From the NCBI GenBank assembly GCA_903906325.1, contig CAIVJV010000354.1, positions 1 through 12,969 of the forward strand: 12,969 nucleotides of DNA. The letters run 5' to 3'. Shown here in pieces: positions 6,247 to 12,969 of the stretch (its first letter is position 1; each line of letters starts with the position of its first letter). The DNA comes from an uncultured Gemmatimonadota bacterium. Its GTDB lineage: Bacteria; Gemmatimonadota; Gemmatimonadetes; Gemmatimonadales; Gemmatimonadaceae. The position numbers and the translations under genes are program-made. Below the pieces are notes generated by a model. The model did no database searches. It was not told the DNA's origin and saw only the letters and a program-made list of their open reading frames with translations.

Positions 6247-8493
6247 ATGCTCATCCCGCGCCTCCGCTCCCTCACGCTCCTCCTCGCCGGGGTCGTCCAG
6301 ACGGTCGCGGCCCAGCCGATGGCCCCCCGCGCCGCGGGGCCGGCGCCCGCCCCGCGCGTGGGCCGCGCCGCGACGATCACCACACCCCCCGTCCTCGACG
6401 GCCGCCTCGACGAGGCCGTCTGGCGCGAGGCCCCGGTGCTCACCGACTTCGTCCAGCGGGAACCCTATGAGGGGACCCCCGTCACGGAGCGCACCGAGGT
6501 GCGGCTCCTGACCGACGGCACCGCCCTCTATGTGGGCGCCTGGCTCTACGACCGCGAGCCGGACCTCATCGTGCCGAGCGAGACGATCCGCGACGTCACC
6601 CTGACCAACAGCGACTACTTCGCCATCATCCTCGACACCTATCTCGACCGCCAGAACGGCTTCCTCTTCGGCACCACCCCCTCGGGGATCGAGCATGACG
6701 CGCAGGTGATCCGCGAGGGCGAGGGAGGCGGGGTCTTCCAGGCGGGCCAGAACCGGGCGCAGGCGGGCTCGATGGGAGGGATCAACCTCAATTGGGACGC
6801 GAGCTGGACGGTCCGCACCTCGCGCGACTCCCTGGGGTGGTATGCCGAGTTCCGGATCCCCTTCTTCACGCTCCGCTATGGCGGTGGCGAGACGCAGGAC
6901 TGGGGGCTCAACATCATGCGGGGGATCCGGCGCCGGAACGAGGAGGCGCTCTGGTCGCAGGTCTCGCGCCAATTCTCCATCACGCGCCTCTCGCAGGCGG
7001 GCACCCTCACCGCGCTCGCCGTCCCCGCGCAGCGGATAGGCACCGTGACCCCCTACTCCCTCGGCAGCTCGTCGCGCACCTATGCCACCCAATCGGCCTT
7101 CGCGACGACCGGGGCCTGGGGGATCGACGCCAAGTACGGGGTGACGCCGAGTCTCACGCTCGACCTCACCTACAACACCGACTTCGCGCAGGTGGAGGTC
7201 GACGAGCAGCGGACGAATCTCACCCGCTTCCCGATCTTCTTCCCCGAGAAGCGCCCCTTCTTCCTCGAGAACGCGGGGGTCTTCGCCGCGGGCACCCCGC
7301 AGGCCGTCGACCTCTTCTTCACCCGCCGCATCGGGATCGACGCGGCGACGGGGCAGCCGCAGCCGATCCTCGGCGGGGCGCGGCTCACCGGGCGTGTGGG
7401 GGGGCTCACCGTCGGGGCCCTCCAGATGGTGACCGATGAGGCGCCGGGCGTGGTCGGGAACTCGTATACCGTCGCGCGCGCCCTCAAGGAGCTCTCCGCG
7501 CGCTCACGCGTGGGGGTGATCGCGGTGCAGCGCACCGCCACCGGCGATGCCCGCGACTTCAACCGGGTGATCGGTGCCGACGGACGGCTCGGGATCGGGC
7601 AGGATTGGACGGCGGACGCCTGGGTGGGGCATTCGGAGACGCCGGGGCGGCGCGGGGATGCGATGGCATGGAGTGGCCGCCTCGCCTATCAGACGCGGGA
7701 TTGGAATCACTCGGTCCGCGTGCTGGGCGTGGGGGAGGCGTTCAATCCCGAGGTCGGGTTCATGAGTCGGCCCGCGGGGTATCGCTTCGACGAGCTGATG
7801 CTGATGCGCCTCGTGCGCAGCCCTCGGTGGAAGGAGGTCCGGCAGTGGAACCCCCATGTGAGCCTGCGGCGCTGGGTGGGGACCGACGGCTACCTGCAGT
7901 CCTCCTGGATGCATCTCGACCTCACCGAGGTCGAGTTCAACAGCGGGGGCCGCTTCGGTCCTGACGTGAACATCTATACGGAGGGGTTGCAGCGTCCCTT
8001 CGAGATCGCGCGTGGGATCGTGCTGCCGCCGGGCCAGTATCGCTTCACCGTCCCCGGGATCGATTGGGGGAGCGACCCGAGCGCGCCCCTCTCGTTCTTG
8101 GCCCGTCTCGAGGCCGGCGAGTTCTACACGGGGACGCGCTCCGGCGCGAATGTGTCGGTGACGGGACGCGTGGGGGCGGTCTTCTCCTCCTCGCTCGTCG
8201 TCGACTATCAGGATGTGCATCTCGAGCAGGGCGACTTCATCCGGCAGCTCGTCGGGGTGAAGCTCGCCTACTTCTTCACGCCGCGCGTCTTCGTCCAGAC
8301 GTTGACGCAGTACAACAACCAGGCGGAGGCATTCACCGCCAATCTGCGCTTCGCCTGGCTCAACACCGCGGGGACGGGGCTCTTCATCGTGCTCAATGAC
8401 GGGGAGGCGGCCGACAGCTTCACGCGGTGGCGCGAGCCGCTCGCGCGGTCGCTCACGATCAAGTACACACGGCAGATCGGGTCGGGGGGCTGA
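6247..8493 (+). CDS. DUF5916 protein: CBM9-like domain plus outer-membrane beta-barrel
   Basis: The 748-residue product has a signal peptide (hydrophobic core LTLLLAGVVQTVAAQ, cut near residue 23). It then has a carbohydrate-binding-9-like domain (about 40-230) opening with PPVLDGRLDEAVWREAP, the typical start of this domain. The remainder is the DUF5916 barrel, including the hallmark stretch around residues 328-345 (RFPIFFPEKRPFFLENAGVF). Beta-strand-like alternation runs to the C-terminus (RSLTIKYTRQIG). DUF5916 proteins are outer-membrane proteins of unknown transport or surface role, common in Bacteroidetes and Gemmatimonadota. The start is ATG 6247; a purine-rich GGAAAGG (6227-6233) is rather far upstream for a ribosome site. 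It is the first gene of a three-gene set; only 3 nt separate it from the next. Carbohydrate binding is inferred from the domain and not proven. Confidence 0.88.
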   Translation: MLIPRLRSLTLLLAGVVQTVAAQPMAPRAAGPAPAPRVGRAATITTPPVLDGRLDEAVWREAPVLTDFVQREPYEGTPVTERTEVRLLTDGTALYVGAWLYDREPDLIVPSETIRDVTLTNSDYFAIILDTYLDRQNGFLFGTTPSGIEHDAQVIREGEGGGVFQAGQNRAQAGSMGGINLNWDASWTVRTSRDSLGWYAEFRIPFFTLRYGGGETQDWGLNIMRGIRRRNEEALWSQVSRQFSITRLSQAGTLTALAVPAQRIGTVTPYSLGSSSRTYATQSAFATTGAWGIDAKYGVTPSLTLDLTYNTDFAQVEVDEQRTNLTRFPIFFPEKRPFFLENAGVFAAGTPQAVDLFFTRRIGIDAATGQPQPILGGARLTGRVGGLTVGALQMVTDEAPGVVGNSYTVARALKELSARSRVGVIAVQRTATGDARDFNRVIGADGRLGIGQDWTADAWVGHSETPGRRGDAMAWSGRLAYQTRDWNHSVRVLGVGEAFNPEVGFMSRPAGYRFDELMLMRLVRSPRWKEVRQWNPHVSLRRWVGTDGYLQSSWMHLDLTEVEFNSGGRFGPDVNIYTEGLQRPFEIARGIVLPPGQYRFTVPGIDWGSDPSAPLSFLARLEAGEFYTGTRSGANVSVTGRVGAVFSSSLVVDYQDVHLEQGDFIRQLVGVKLAYFFTPRVFVQTLTQYNNQAEAFTANLRFAWLNTAGTGLFIVLNDGEAADSFTRWREPLARSLTIKYTRQIGSGG

Positions 8494-8496
8494 GCG

Positions 8497-9435
8497 ATGC
8501 CGGTCGGCCGATACCTGCAGCGGTTCCTCTTGGGCCTCCTCATCCTCGGGGGGACACTCACCCTCGTCACGACCTGGCGCGACCCGGAGGAGAAGGCCCT
8601 CACCGGGGCGGCTCGTCGGCTGGCCCCGGGGGAGTTCGTCTATCTCCCCGACGGCGCCACGCACTATGAGATCGCCGGCCCCGACACCGGTCGCCCCGTC
8701 CTGCTCGTGCACGGGATGTCGGTGCCCCTGCACATCTGGGATTCGACCGTCACCGCGCTCACCGTGGCGGGGTTCCGCACGATCCGGCTCGACCTGTATG
8801 GTCGCGGGTGGTCGGATCGTCCCGACGTCCCCTACGACGGGGACCTCACCGATCGCCAACTCAAGGGCCTCCTCGATTCGCTCGGCCTTCCCGGCCCCGT
8901 CGATATCATCGGCGTCTCGTACGGCGGCGTCGTCACGGGCCACTTCGCGCGGTCGTATCCGCGCCGCGTGCGCTCCCTCACGCTGATCGATCCCGTCTTC
9001 GCCTCGCGTCCCTTCCCGACCCGGTACGCCCTCCCAGTGATCGGGCCCTGGCTCTGGCAGATGACTGTCGTCCCGACGATGGCCGAGGGCCAAGCGACCG
9101 ACTTCCTCCGCCCTGAGGACCATCCCGATTGGGCAGAGCGCTATCGCCCGCAGATGCGGTACGAGGGGTTCGGGCGTGCGATCCTCCGCACGCGGCAGCA
9201 GCTCGCGCAGACCGACCTGCCCGCGCTCTATCGCGCAGTCGGCGCCACGGGGCTTCCGGTGCTCCTCATCTGGGGGCGCGAGGACGCGGTGACCCCGTTC
9301 GCGGGGAGCCAGGTGGTGCAAGCGGCGATCCCCGCCGTCGAGTTCTTCCCCGTCGATTCGGCCGCGCACCTCCCGATGCTCGAGCGGTCGGCGCCGGTCC
9401 ATGCGCGACTCGTCGACTTCCTCCGCGCGCATTGA
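8497..9435 (+). CDS. Membrane-anchored alpha/beta hydrolase
   Basis: The 312-residue product begins with a hydrophobic segment (about residues 7-26, LQRFLLGLLILGGTLTLVTTW) without a clear cleavage site, so a signal anchor with a periplasmic enzyme is likely. The alpha/beta hydrolase core follows: oxyanion-hole HG (72-73, LLVHGM), nucleophile elbow GVSYGG with Ser141, acid Asp263 in LLIWGREDAVTPF, and His291 in SAAHLPM. A lid-like insertion lies between about 170 and 240. The family includes esterases, lipases, haloalkane dehalogenases and C-C hydrolases; a nucleophilic Ser argues against a dehalogenase. The substrate is unknown. It starts 3 nt after the DUF5916 stop, with a G-run (8484-8489) as a possible ribosome site, and is followed 51 nt later by a TonB receptor, so it may process a ligand brought in by these barrels. 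Confidence 0.9.
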   Translation: MPVGRYLQRFLLGLLILGGTLTLVTTWRDPEEKALTGAARRLAPGEFVYLPDGATHYEIAGPDTGRPVLLVHGMSVPLHIWDSTVTALTVAGFRTIRLDLYGRGWSDRPDVPYDGDLTDRQLKGLLDSLGLPGPVDIIGVSYGGVVTGHFARSYPRRVRSLTLIDPVFASRPFPTRYALPVIGPWLWQMTVVPTMAEGQATDFLRPEDHPDWAERYRPQMRYEGFGRAILRTRQQLAQTDLPALYRAVGATGLPVLLIWGREDAVTPFAGSQVVQAAIPAVEFFPVDSAAHLPMLERSAPVHARLVDFLRAH

Positions 9436-9486
9436 GGAGGCGGGGCCGCGTTCAGCGCTCGGCGTGCCGACCCCGTATCTGATGTG

Positions 9487-11490
9487 ATGCGCGCCGTCCG
9501 ACCGATCCTCTTTCGCCCCGCCCTCCTCGCCGCGCTCATCCCGATCCTCGGCGGCGCGCAGCAGGCCGTGCCGCGCGCCGACAGCAGCGCCAAGCCCTTG
9601 CATCCCGTGGTGGTGCGCGAGCGGCAGCGGGCCCGCGCCGTCGGGGGCTCCGCGATCGTCGAGGTCTCGGTCGACTCGGTCCGCACCGCCCCGGCCGCGA
9701 ACCTCGACGCGGTGCTCCGGACCGTCCCCTTCGTGGGCGTCCGCACCAACTCGCGCGGGGAGACCGAGCTCTCGCTCCGCGCCAGCGACTCGCGCCAGCC
9801 CGCCGTGCTCCTCGAGGGGGTGCCGCTCACCCTCGGGTGGGATTCACGCACCGATGCGTCGGTGATCCCCCTCAGTGCGGCGACCGGGATCCGTGTGGGA
9901 CGGACGCTCTCCTCCCTCATGCTCGGCCCGAACATCAGCAGCGCGACGATCGAGGTCGGGCTCACGGAGGGGCTCATCGCCCCGCGCCGCGTCCTCTCCC
10001 TCGGTACCGACCAGACCGGGGCGCTCGGCTTCTCCGGGTCCATCGGGGCCCCGATGGCGATCGGGTCGGGGACCCTCGCCATGCTCGGCGGTGGTGGGGT
10101 GCGGCATCGCCCCGATCTCATCGCCCCCGACGCGCTCACGCGCCGGGTCACGAACGGCCGGCGCGACAACACCGATCTCACACAGCGCGACTATGTGGGC
10201 GGCGTGCGCTACACGACCGCGCAGGGCGCCGCCCTCGGGGTCACCCTCACCGGCGCGCGCGGGGCACGCGGGATCATGGCCGAGGATCACCTCCAGGCGC
10301 CGCGCTATTGGCGCATCCCACAGGTCGATCGGGATGTCGCGATCCTCTCGGCCTCCAGTGGCTGGCGCGGGACGCCGTTCGGATCGGGGAGCGTCGATCT
10401 CCGGCTCGGGCGTACGCACGGGACGCAACGCATCGACCAATATGCCGACAGCGGCTATCGCACCATCGGGACCACCGAGCGCGGCGATGATGCCACGACG
10501 ACCACGCGCCTGATCCTCGAGCACTCGGTCGGGTCGCGTGGCGAGATCGGACTCGGCGTCAGCACCGCGACCATCGACTACGACGAGACGCTCGGCACCG
10601 CTCCGCCGGTCGCCTATCGGCAGCGGCTCTCGAGTCTCGCGCTCGAGAGCGATTGGGCGCTCCCCCATCTGGTCCGCCTGTCGCTCGCCGGGAGCCGCGA
10701 TCAGGCCGAGACCCCGCTCACCGGGGGCCGCCCCGCCCTCGGCGCGCAGCGCGAGTGGGGGGGCCGGCTCGGGGTCAGCAAGACGCTGCTCAGGCCGGGG
10801 ATCCAACTCAATGCGGCGGTGACGCGGCGGGCGCGCTTCCCAGCCCTGCGCGAACTCTACTCGGGGAGCCTCCAGCGCTTCGTCCCAAACCCCGATCTTC
10901 GCCCGGAGCGACTCGTCTCGAGCGAGGTCAGCGCGCTCTGGCAGCGTGGGGCGGGCGAGATCCAGGCCACGCTCTTCCGGCAGCAGCTCGATGATGCGGT
11001 GGTGCGGGTCACGCGCCCCGATCGCACGTTCATCCGCGTGAATGCCAATGCGCAGCGCACGCAGGGGCTCGAGCTCTTCGGGGCCTGGCGCGGGGCGGAT
11101 CGCACCTTCCTCGCCGATCTCACGGTGCAGGACCCGCAGTTGATCGATCAGGCGAGCGGCACGCCCCTCGCCCCGGAGTACATGCCGCATGTGCGGGGGT
11201 CCGTGACGGCGATCGTCCCGCTCGCGGCGCGCACACGGCTCACCACCGCCGCGACGACGGTGGGTGCGCAGTCCTGCCTCAACCCTGAACGGGGCACGCG
11301 TGAGCGGATCGGGGCGGCGACGCGGGTCGATGCGTTGGTCGATCGCGACGTCGCACTCGGGACGCGCGGGATCTGGTCCGCGCTTCGGTTGAGCGTCGGG
11401 ATCGACAATCTGCTGGATCGCCTGACCTACGATCAGTGTGGGCTCCCGCAGATGGGACGGACGTTCCGGGTGGGGCTGCTACTGCGCTGA
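9487..11490 (+). CDS. TonB-dependent outer-membrane receptor
   Basis: The 667-residue product has a signal peptide (cut near GGA at residues 22-24) and a TonB-box-like hydrophobic stretch HPVVV (39-43). A plug domain follows (about 50-170), recognisable in LDAVLRTVPFVGVRT and AVLLEGVPL. The rest is a 22-strand-type barrel with the usual late-barrel motif (ARFPALRELYSG, then PNPDLRPERLVSSEVSALW, then NANAQRTQGLELFGAW). No N-terminal carboxypeptidase-like domain is present, so it looks like a small-ligand receptor (metal chelate, cobalamin-like or small organic) and not a SusC glycan importer. The specificity cannot be read. ATG 9487 is chosen; GTG one codon earlier (9484) would add a single residue. 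It ends in FRVGLLLR instead of a terminal aromatic residue. It is the last gene of the plus-strand set. Confidence 0.9.
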   Translation: MRAVRPILFRPALLAALIPILGGAQQAVPRADSSAKPLHPVVVRERQRARAVGGSAIVEVSVDSVRTAPAANLDAVLRTVPFVGVRTNSRGETELSLRASDSRQPAVLLEGVPLTLGWDSRTDASVIPLSAATGIRVGRTLSSLMLGPNISSATIEVGLTEGLIAPRRVLSLGTDQTGALGFSGSIGAPMAIGSGTLAMLGGGGVRHRPDLIAPDALTRRVTNGRRDNTDLTQRDYVGGVRYTTAQGAALGVTLTGARGARGIMAEDHLQAPRYWRIPQVDRDVAILSASSGWRGTPFGSGSVDLRLGRTHGTQRIDQYADSGYRTIGTTERGDDATTTTRLILEHSVGSRGEIGLGVSTATIDYDETLGTAPPVAYRQRLSSLALESDWALPHLVRLSLAGSRDQAETPLTGGRPALGAQREWGGRLGVSKTLLRPGIQLNAAVTRRARFPALRELYSGSLQRFVPNPDLRPERLVSSEVSALWQRGAGEIQATLFRQQLDDAVVRVTRPDRTFIRVNANAQRTQGLELFGAWRGADRTFLADLTVQDPQLIDQASGTPLAPEYMPHVRGSVTAIVPLAARTRLTTAATTVGAQSCLNPERGTRERIGAATRVDALVDRDVALGTRGIWSALRLSVGIDNLLDRLTYDQCGLPQMGRTFRVGLLLR

Positions 11491-11530
11491 CTGAGGCGCA
11501 CCGACGCTCACGCGCCGGTCACGTGCGAAC

Positions 11531-12034
11531 TCACCGCCCCGCGAGCGCCTGCTCGAGCTGAGCCGCCTTGCCCGCGGTGTACGGCCCCGTGGTCCGCCAG
11601 AGCACCCGCCCCGCGCGATCGACCAACAACACCTGGATCACCGACTCCGTCGTGATCCCGAGCGCCTGCTTGAACGGCGCCTTGTCGATATACAGCGTGA
11701 CGGTGCGCTCCCGCACCGCGCGGTCGGGGATCCCGCCCCGCATCCCCCGATTGATCACCCAGCGCATCGGTGCGACCATCCGCTGGATGGTGGGGATCTC
11801 ATAGAAGTCCGATCCCGGATACTTGGGCAGGGTCTGTCTGAGCCAGGGCGCCCAAGTATCGACGTCGCGTTGCTGCTCCATCAGGAAGGCGACGAAGACC
11901 ACATTGCGCTCCCCATTGAAGTCAGCCGGCAGTGTGAGCGACCGCCCCTCGAGATTGTCGAAGGTGACGGTCGGGAACCGGATGGAGTCGGCGGGGAGGG
12001 TCAGGGCGAGCGCCAGGGCGAAGGTCGAGAGCAT
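11531..12034 (-). CDS. Cysteine-free Atp10-like / thioredoxin-fold protein
   Basis: The 167-residue product starts with a short hydrophobic stretch (LSTFALALALTLPA) that could be a weak signal peptide. It then has a thioredoxin-like layout: FPTVTFDNLEGRSLTLPADF, a strand NVVFVAFLMEQQRDVDTWAPWL where a redox protein would carry CXXC, FYEIPTI, and a late strand VIQVLLVDRAGRVLWRTTGPY. It contains no cysteine, so it cannot be a dithiol oxidoreductase. The pattern resembles the Atp10 family (mitochondrial ATP-synthase assembly factor and bacterial relatives of unknown role); this resemblance is by eye only. ATG 12034 is chosen over GTG 12049. Neither has a clear ribosome site. It follows the hybrid kinase by 32 nt on the same strand and faces the TonB receptor gene tail to tail with a 40 bp gap. 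Confidence 0.72.
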   Translation of the reverse strand: MLSTFALALALTLPADSIRFPTVTFDNLEGRSLTLPADFNGERNVVFVAFLMEQQRDVDTWAPWLRQTLPKYPGSDFYEIPTIQRMVAPMRWVINRGMRGGIPDRAVRERTVTLYIDKAPFKQALGITTESVIQVLLVDRAGRVLWRTTGPYTAGKAAQLEQALAGR

Positions 12035-12066
12035 GCCGATAGATAACACCGGAGCCGCCGAGGCCC

Positions 12067-12969
12067 TCAGCCCCGGGACGGCGTCGCCTCGCCGAAGGCG
12101 GCTTCGAGATCGGCGAGGAGGGGATCCATCGTCTGCCGAAGCCCCTCCACGAGCGGGGCGAGCGCCGCCGGATCGGCCATCTGGCGGAGCACCTCGTCGA
12201 GGGCGGCCGCCGCCCGATGCGCCTCGGTGGCACCGATCGCCCCCAGCACCCCCTTGAGCGTGTGGACCATCCGCTGCGCCCGCGCATGATCGTTCCCCTC
12301 GAGGGCCTCCCGGATGGTCTCCGCATCGCGCCGATGCTCCCGCGCGACATCGCGGAGCAGCGTGCGGTAGAGCGCGTGGTTCCCCGCGACGAGGGCCACC
12401 CCGGTCTCGTACCGCAACCCACGGATCTCAGGGAGGGGACGGCGCTCGGGGAGCCACCGATCGATCAGCGCCCAGAGCTCCGCCGGCTCGAACGGCTTCC
12501 CGAGATGGGCCTCCATCCCCGCGGCGAGCACGCGCTCCCGATCCTCCGCCCGCGCATTCGCCGTCACCGCGATGATCGGGAGCGCGGCGTACGCTGGCAT
12601 CGCGCGCACGGCGCGGGCCACCGCATACCCATCCATCCCTGGCATGGTGAGGTCGAGTAACAGGAGGTCGAACCGCTCACGCGCCAACGCCGCGAGCGCC
12701 GCCGGCCCATCCCCCAGCGCCGTCACCTCGAGGCCCATCTGCCGCACGAGTTCCGCGGCGATCTCGCGATTCACCGCGTTGTCGTCGACGACGAGGATAC
12801 GAGCCCCCGCGCGCCCTGGGAGGAGGCTTGGCGCCTCGGCGAGCGGCGGCACCGGTGCCACCACGGCGCCCGCCTCCGCGGCGACGAGCCGCACCGTGCA
12901 CCAGAAGGTCGACCCGACGCCGCGCTGACTCGTCACCCCCACCGTCCCCTCCATCAGGGCGGCGAGCGA
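12067..12969 (-). CDS. Hybrid sensor histidine kinase, C-terminal part: ATPase end, receiver, Hpt (cut by window)
   Basis: The frame is open to the right edge, so the N-terminus (sensor, HisKA and most of the ATPase) lies outside. The 300 residues present begin with the last part of a HATPase domain (MEGTVGVTSQRGVGSTFW, the usual G2-box end). Counting from that Met at 12954, a receiver domain spans about 52-170 with acidic Asp57/Asp58, phospho-acceptor Asp101 (LLLDLTMPGMDG), Thr131 and Lys153 (GKPF). A histidine phosphotransfer domain follows (about 180-290) with His231 in HTLKGVLGAIGA. This HK-REC-Hpt order is that of multistep phosphorelay kinases such as BarA and ArcB, which pass phosphate on to a separate response regulator. 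No output domain is present. It stops 32 nt before the Atp10-like gene. Confidence 0.92.
   Translation of the reverse strand, partial: SLAALMEGTVGVTSQRGVGSTFWCTVRLVAAEAGAVVAPVPPLAEAPSLLPGRAGARILVVDDNAVNREIAAELVRQMGLEVTALGDGPAALAALARERFDLLLLDLTMPGMDGYAVARAVRAMPAYAALPIIAVTANARAEDRERVLAAGMEAHLGKPFEPAELWALIDRWLPERRPLPEIRGLRYETGVALVAGNHALYRTLLRDVAREHRRDAETIREALEGNDHARAQRMVHTLKGVLGAIGATEAHRAAAALDEVLRQMADPAALAPLVEGLRQTMDPLLADLEAAFGEATPSRG

Noticed and set aside
9441..9475. Possible terminator between the hydrolase and the TonB receptor (CGGGG with CCCCG, plus an inner TCGGC/GCCGA stem)
   Set aside because: The stems are only 5 bp, the inner loop is 2 nt and there is no T-tract, so it is no better than chance in GC-rich DNA.
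7504..9603. A 699-codon open frame on the minus strand opposite the DUF5916 and hydrolase genes
   Set aside because: Its product is rich in Arg, Glu, Pro, His and Gly with no domain, and it is antisense to two genes with clear family motifs. Long antisense frames are expected at this GC content.
9844..11190. A 448-codon open frame on the minus strand opposite the TonB receptor
   Set aside because: There is no domain and the composition is shadow-like; the plus strand carries clear plug and barrel motifs.

Overview
The window is a very GC-rich, tightly packed bacterial segment: coding sequence fills almost all of it and no gap exceeds about 110 bp. Outer-membrane barrels, a TonB-dependent receptor, signal peptides and a Tat signal indicate a diderm. 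The DUF5916 barrel, the DUF1080 hydrolase, the paired Gfo/Idh/MocA oxidoreductases, heavy use of GGG glycine codons and weak Shine-Dalgarno signals together suggest Gemmatimonadota or a related soil/sediment lineage. This placement is an inference from gene content, not from a marker gene.

Layout. (1) 2-850 (+): the C-terminal part of an outer-membrane beta-barrel, followed by a 110 bp spacer with 7-bp phased repeats in inverted orientation. (2) 961-2202 (+): a soluble Gfo/Idh/MocA-type oxidoreductase. (3) 6136 down to 2199 (-): a four-gene operon in the order DUF1080 exported protein, NupG-like MFS permease, Tat-exported Gfo/Idh/MocA oxidoreductase, CutC-family TIM barrel. Its junctions are a 4-nt ATGA overlap, a 10-nt gap and a 13-nt overlap. 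The operon meets gene (2) tail to tail with interlocked stop codons. (4) 6137-6246: a divergent intergenic region with a perfect 10-bp-arm palindrome. (5) 6247-11490 (+): a probable operon of DUF5916 surface barrel, membrane-anchored alpha/beta hydrolase and TonB-dependent receptor. (6) 12969 down to 11531 (-): the C-terminal part of a hybrid histidine kinase (end of ATPase, receiver, Hpt), then a small cysteine-free Atp10/thioredoxin-like protein.

How it may work. The minus-strand operon has the parts of an oxidative glycoside pathway. A Gfo/Idh/MocA enzyme would oxidise a sugar to a keto-sugar, the DUF1080 (3-keto-disaccharide hydrolase family) protein would break the glycosidic link outside the cytoplasm, and the permease would import the product. 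The soluble oxidoreductase at 961-2202 could supply a second redox step inside the cell. CutC, usually called a copper protein, is wired into this sugar operon, which suggests a metabolic role. The plus-strand operon puts a lone hydrolase between two outer-membrane barrels, which suggests capture and processing of an unknown ligand. The parts are known families; the possible novelty lies in these combinations. No CRISPR, insertion sequence, phage gene, tRNA or rRNA was seen.
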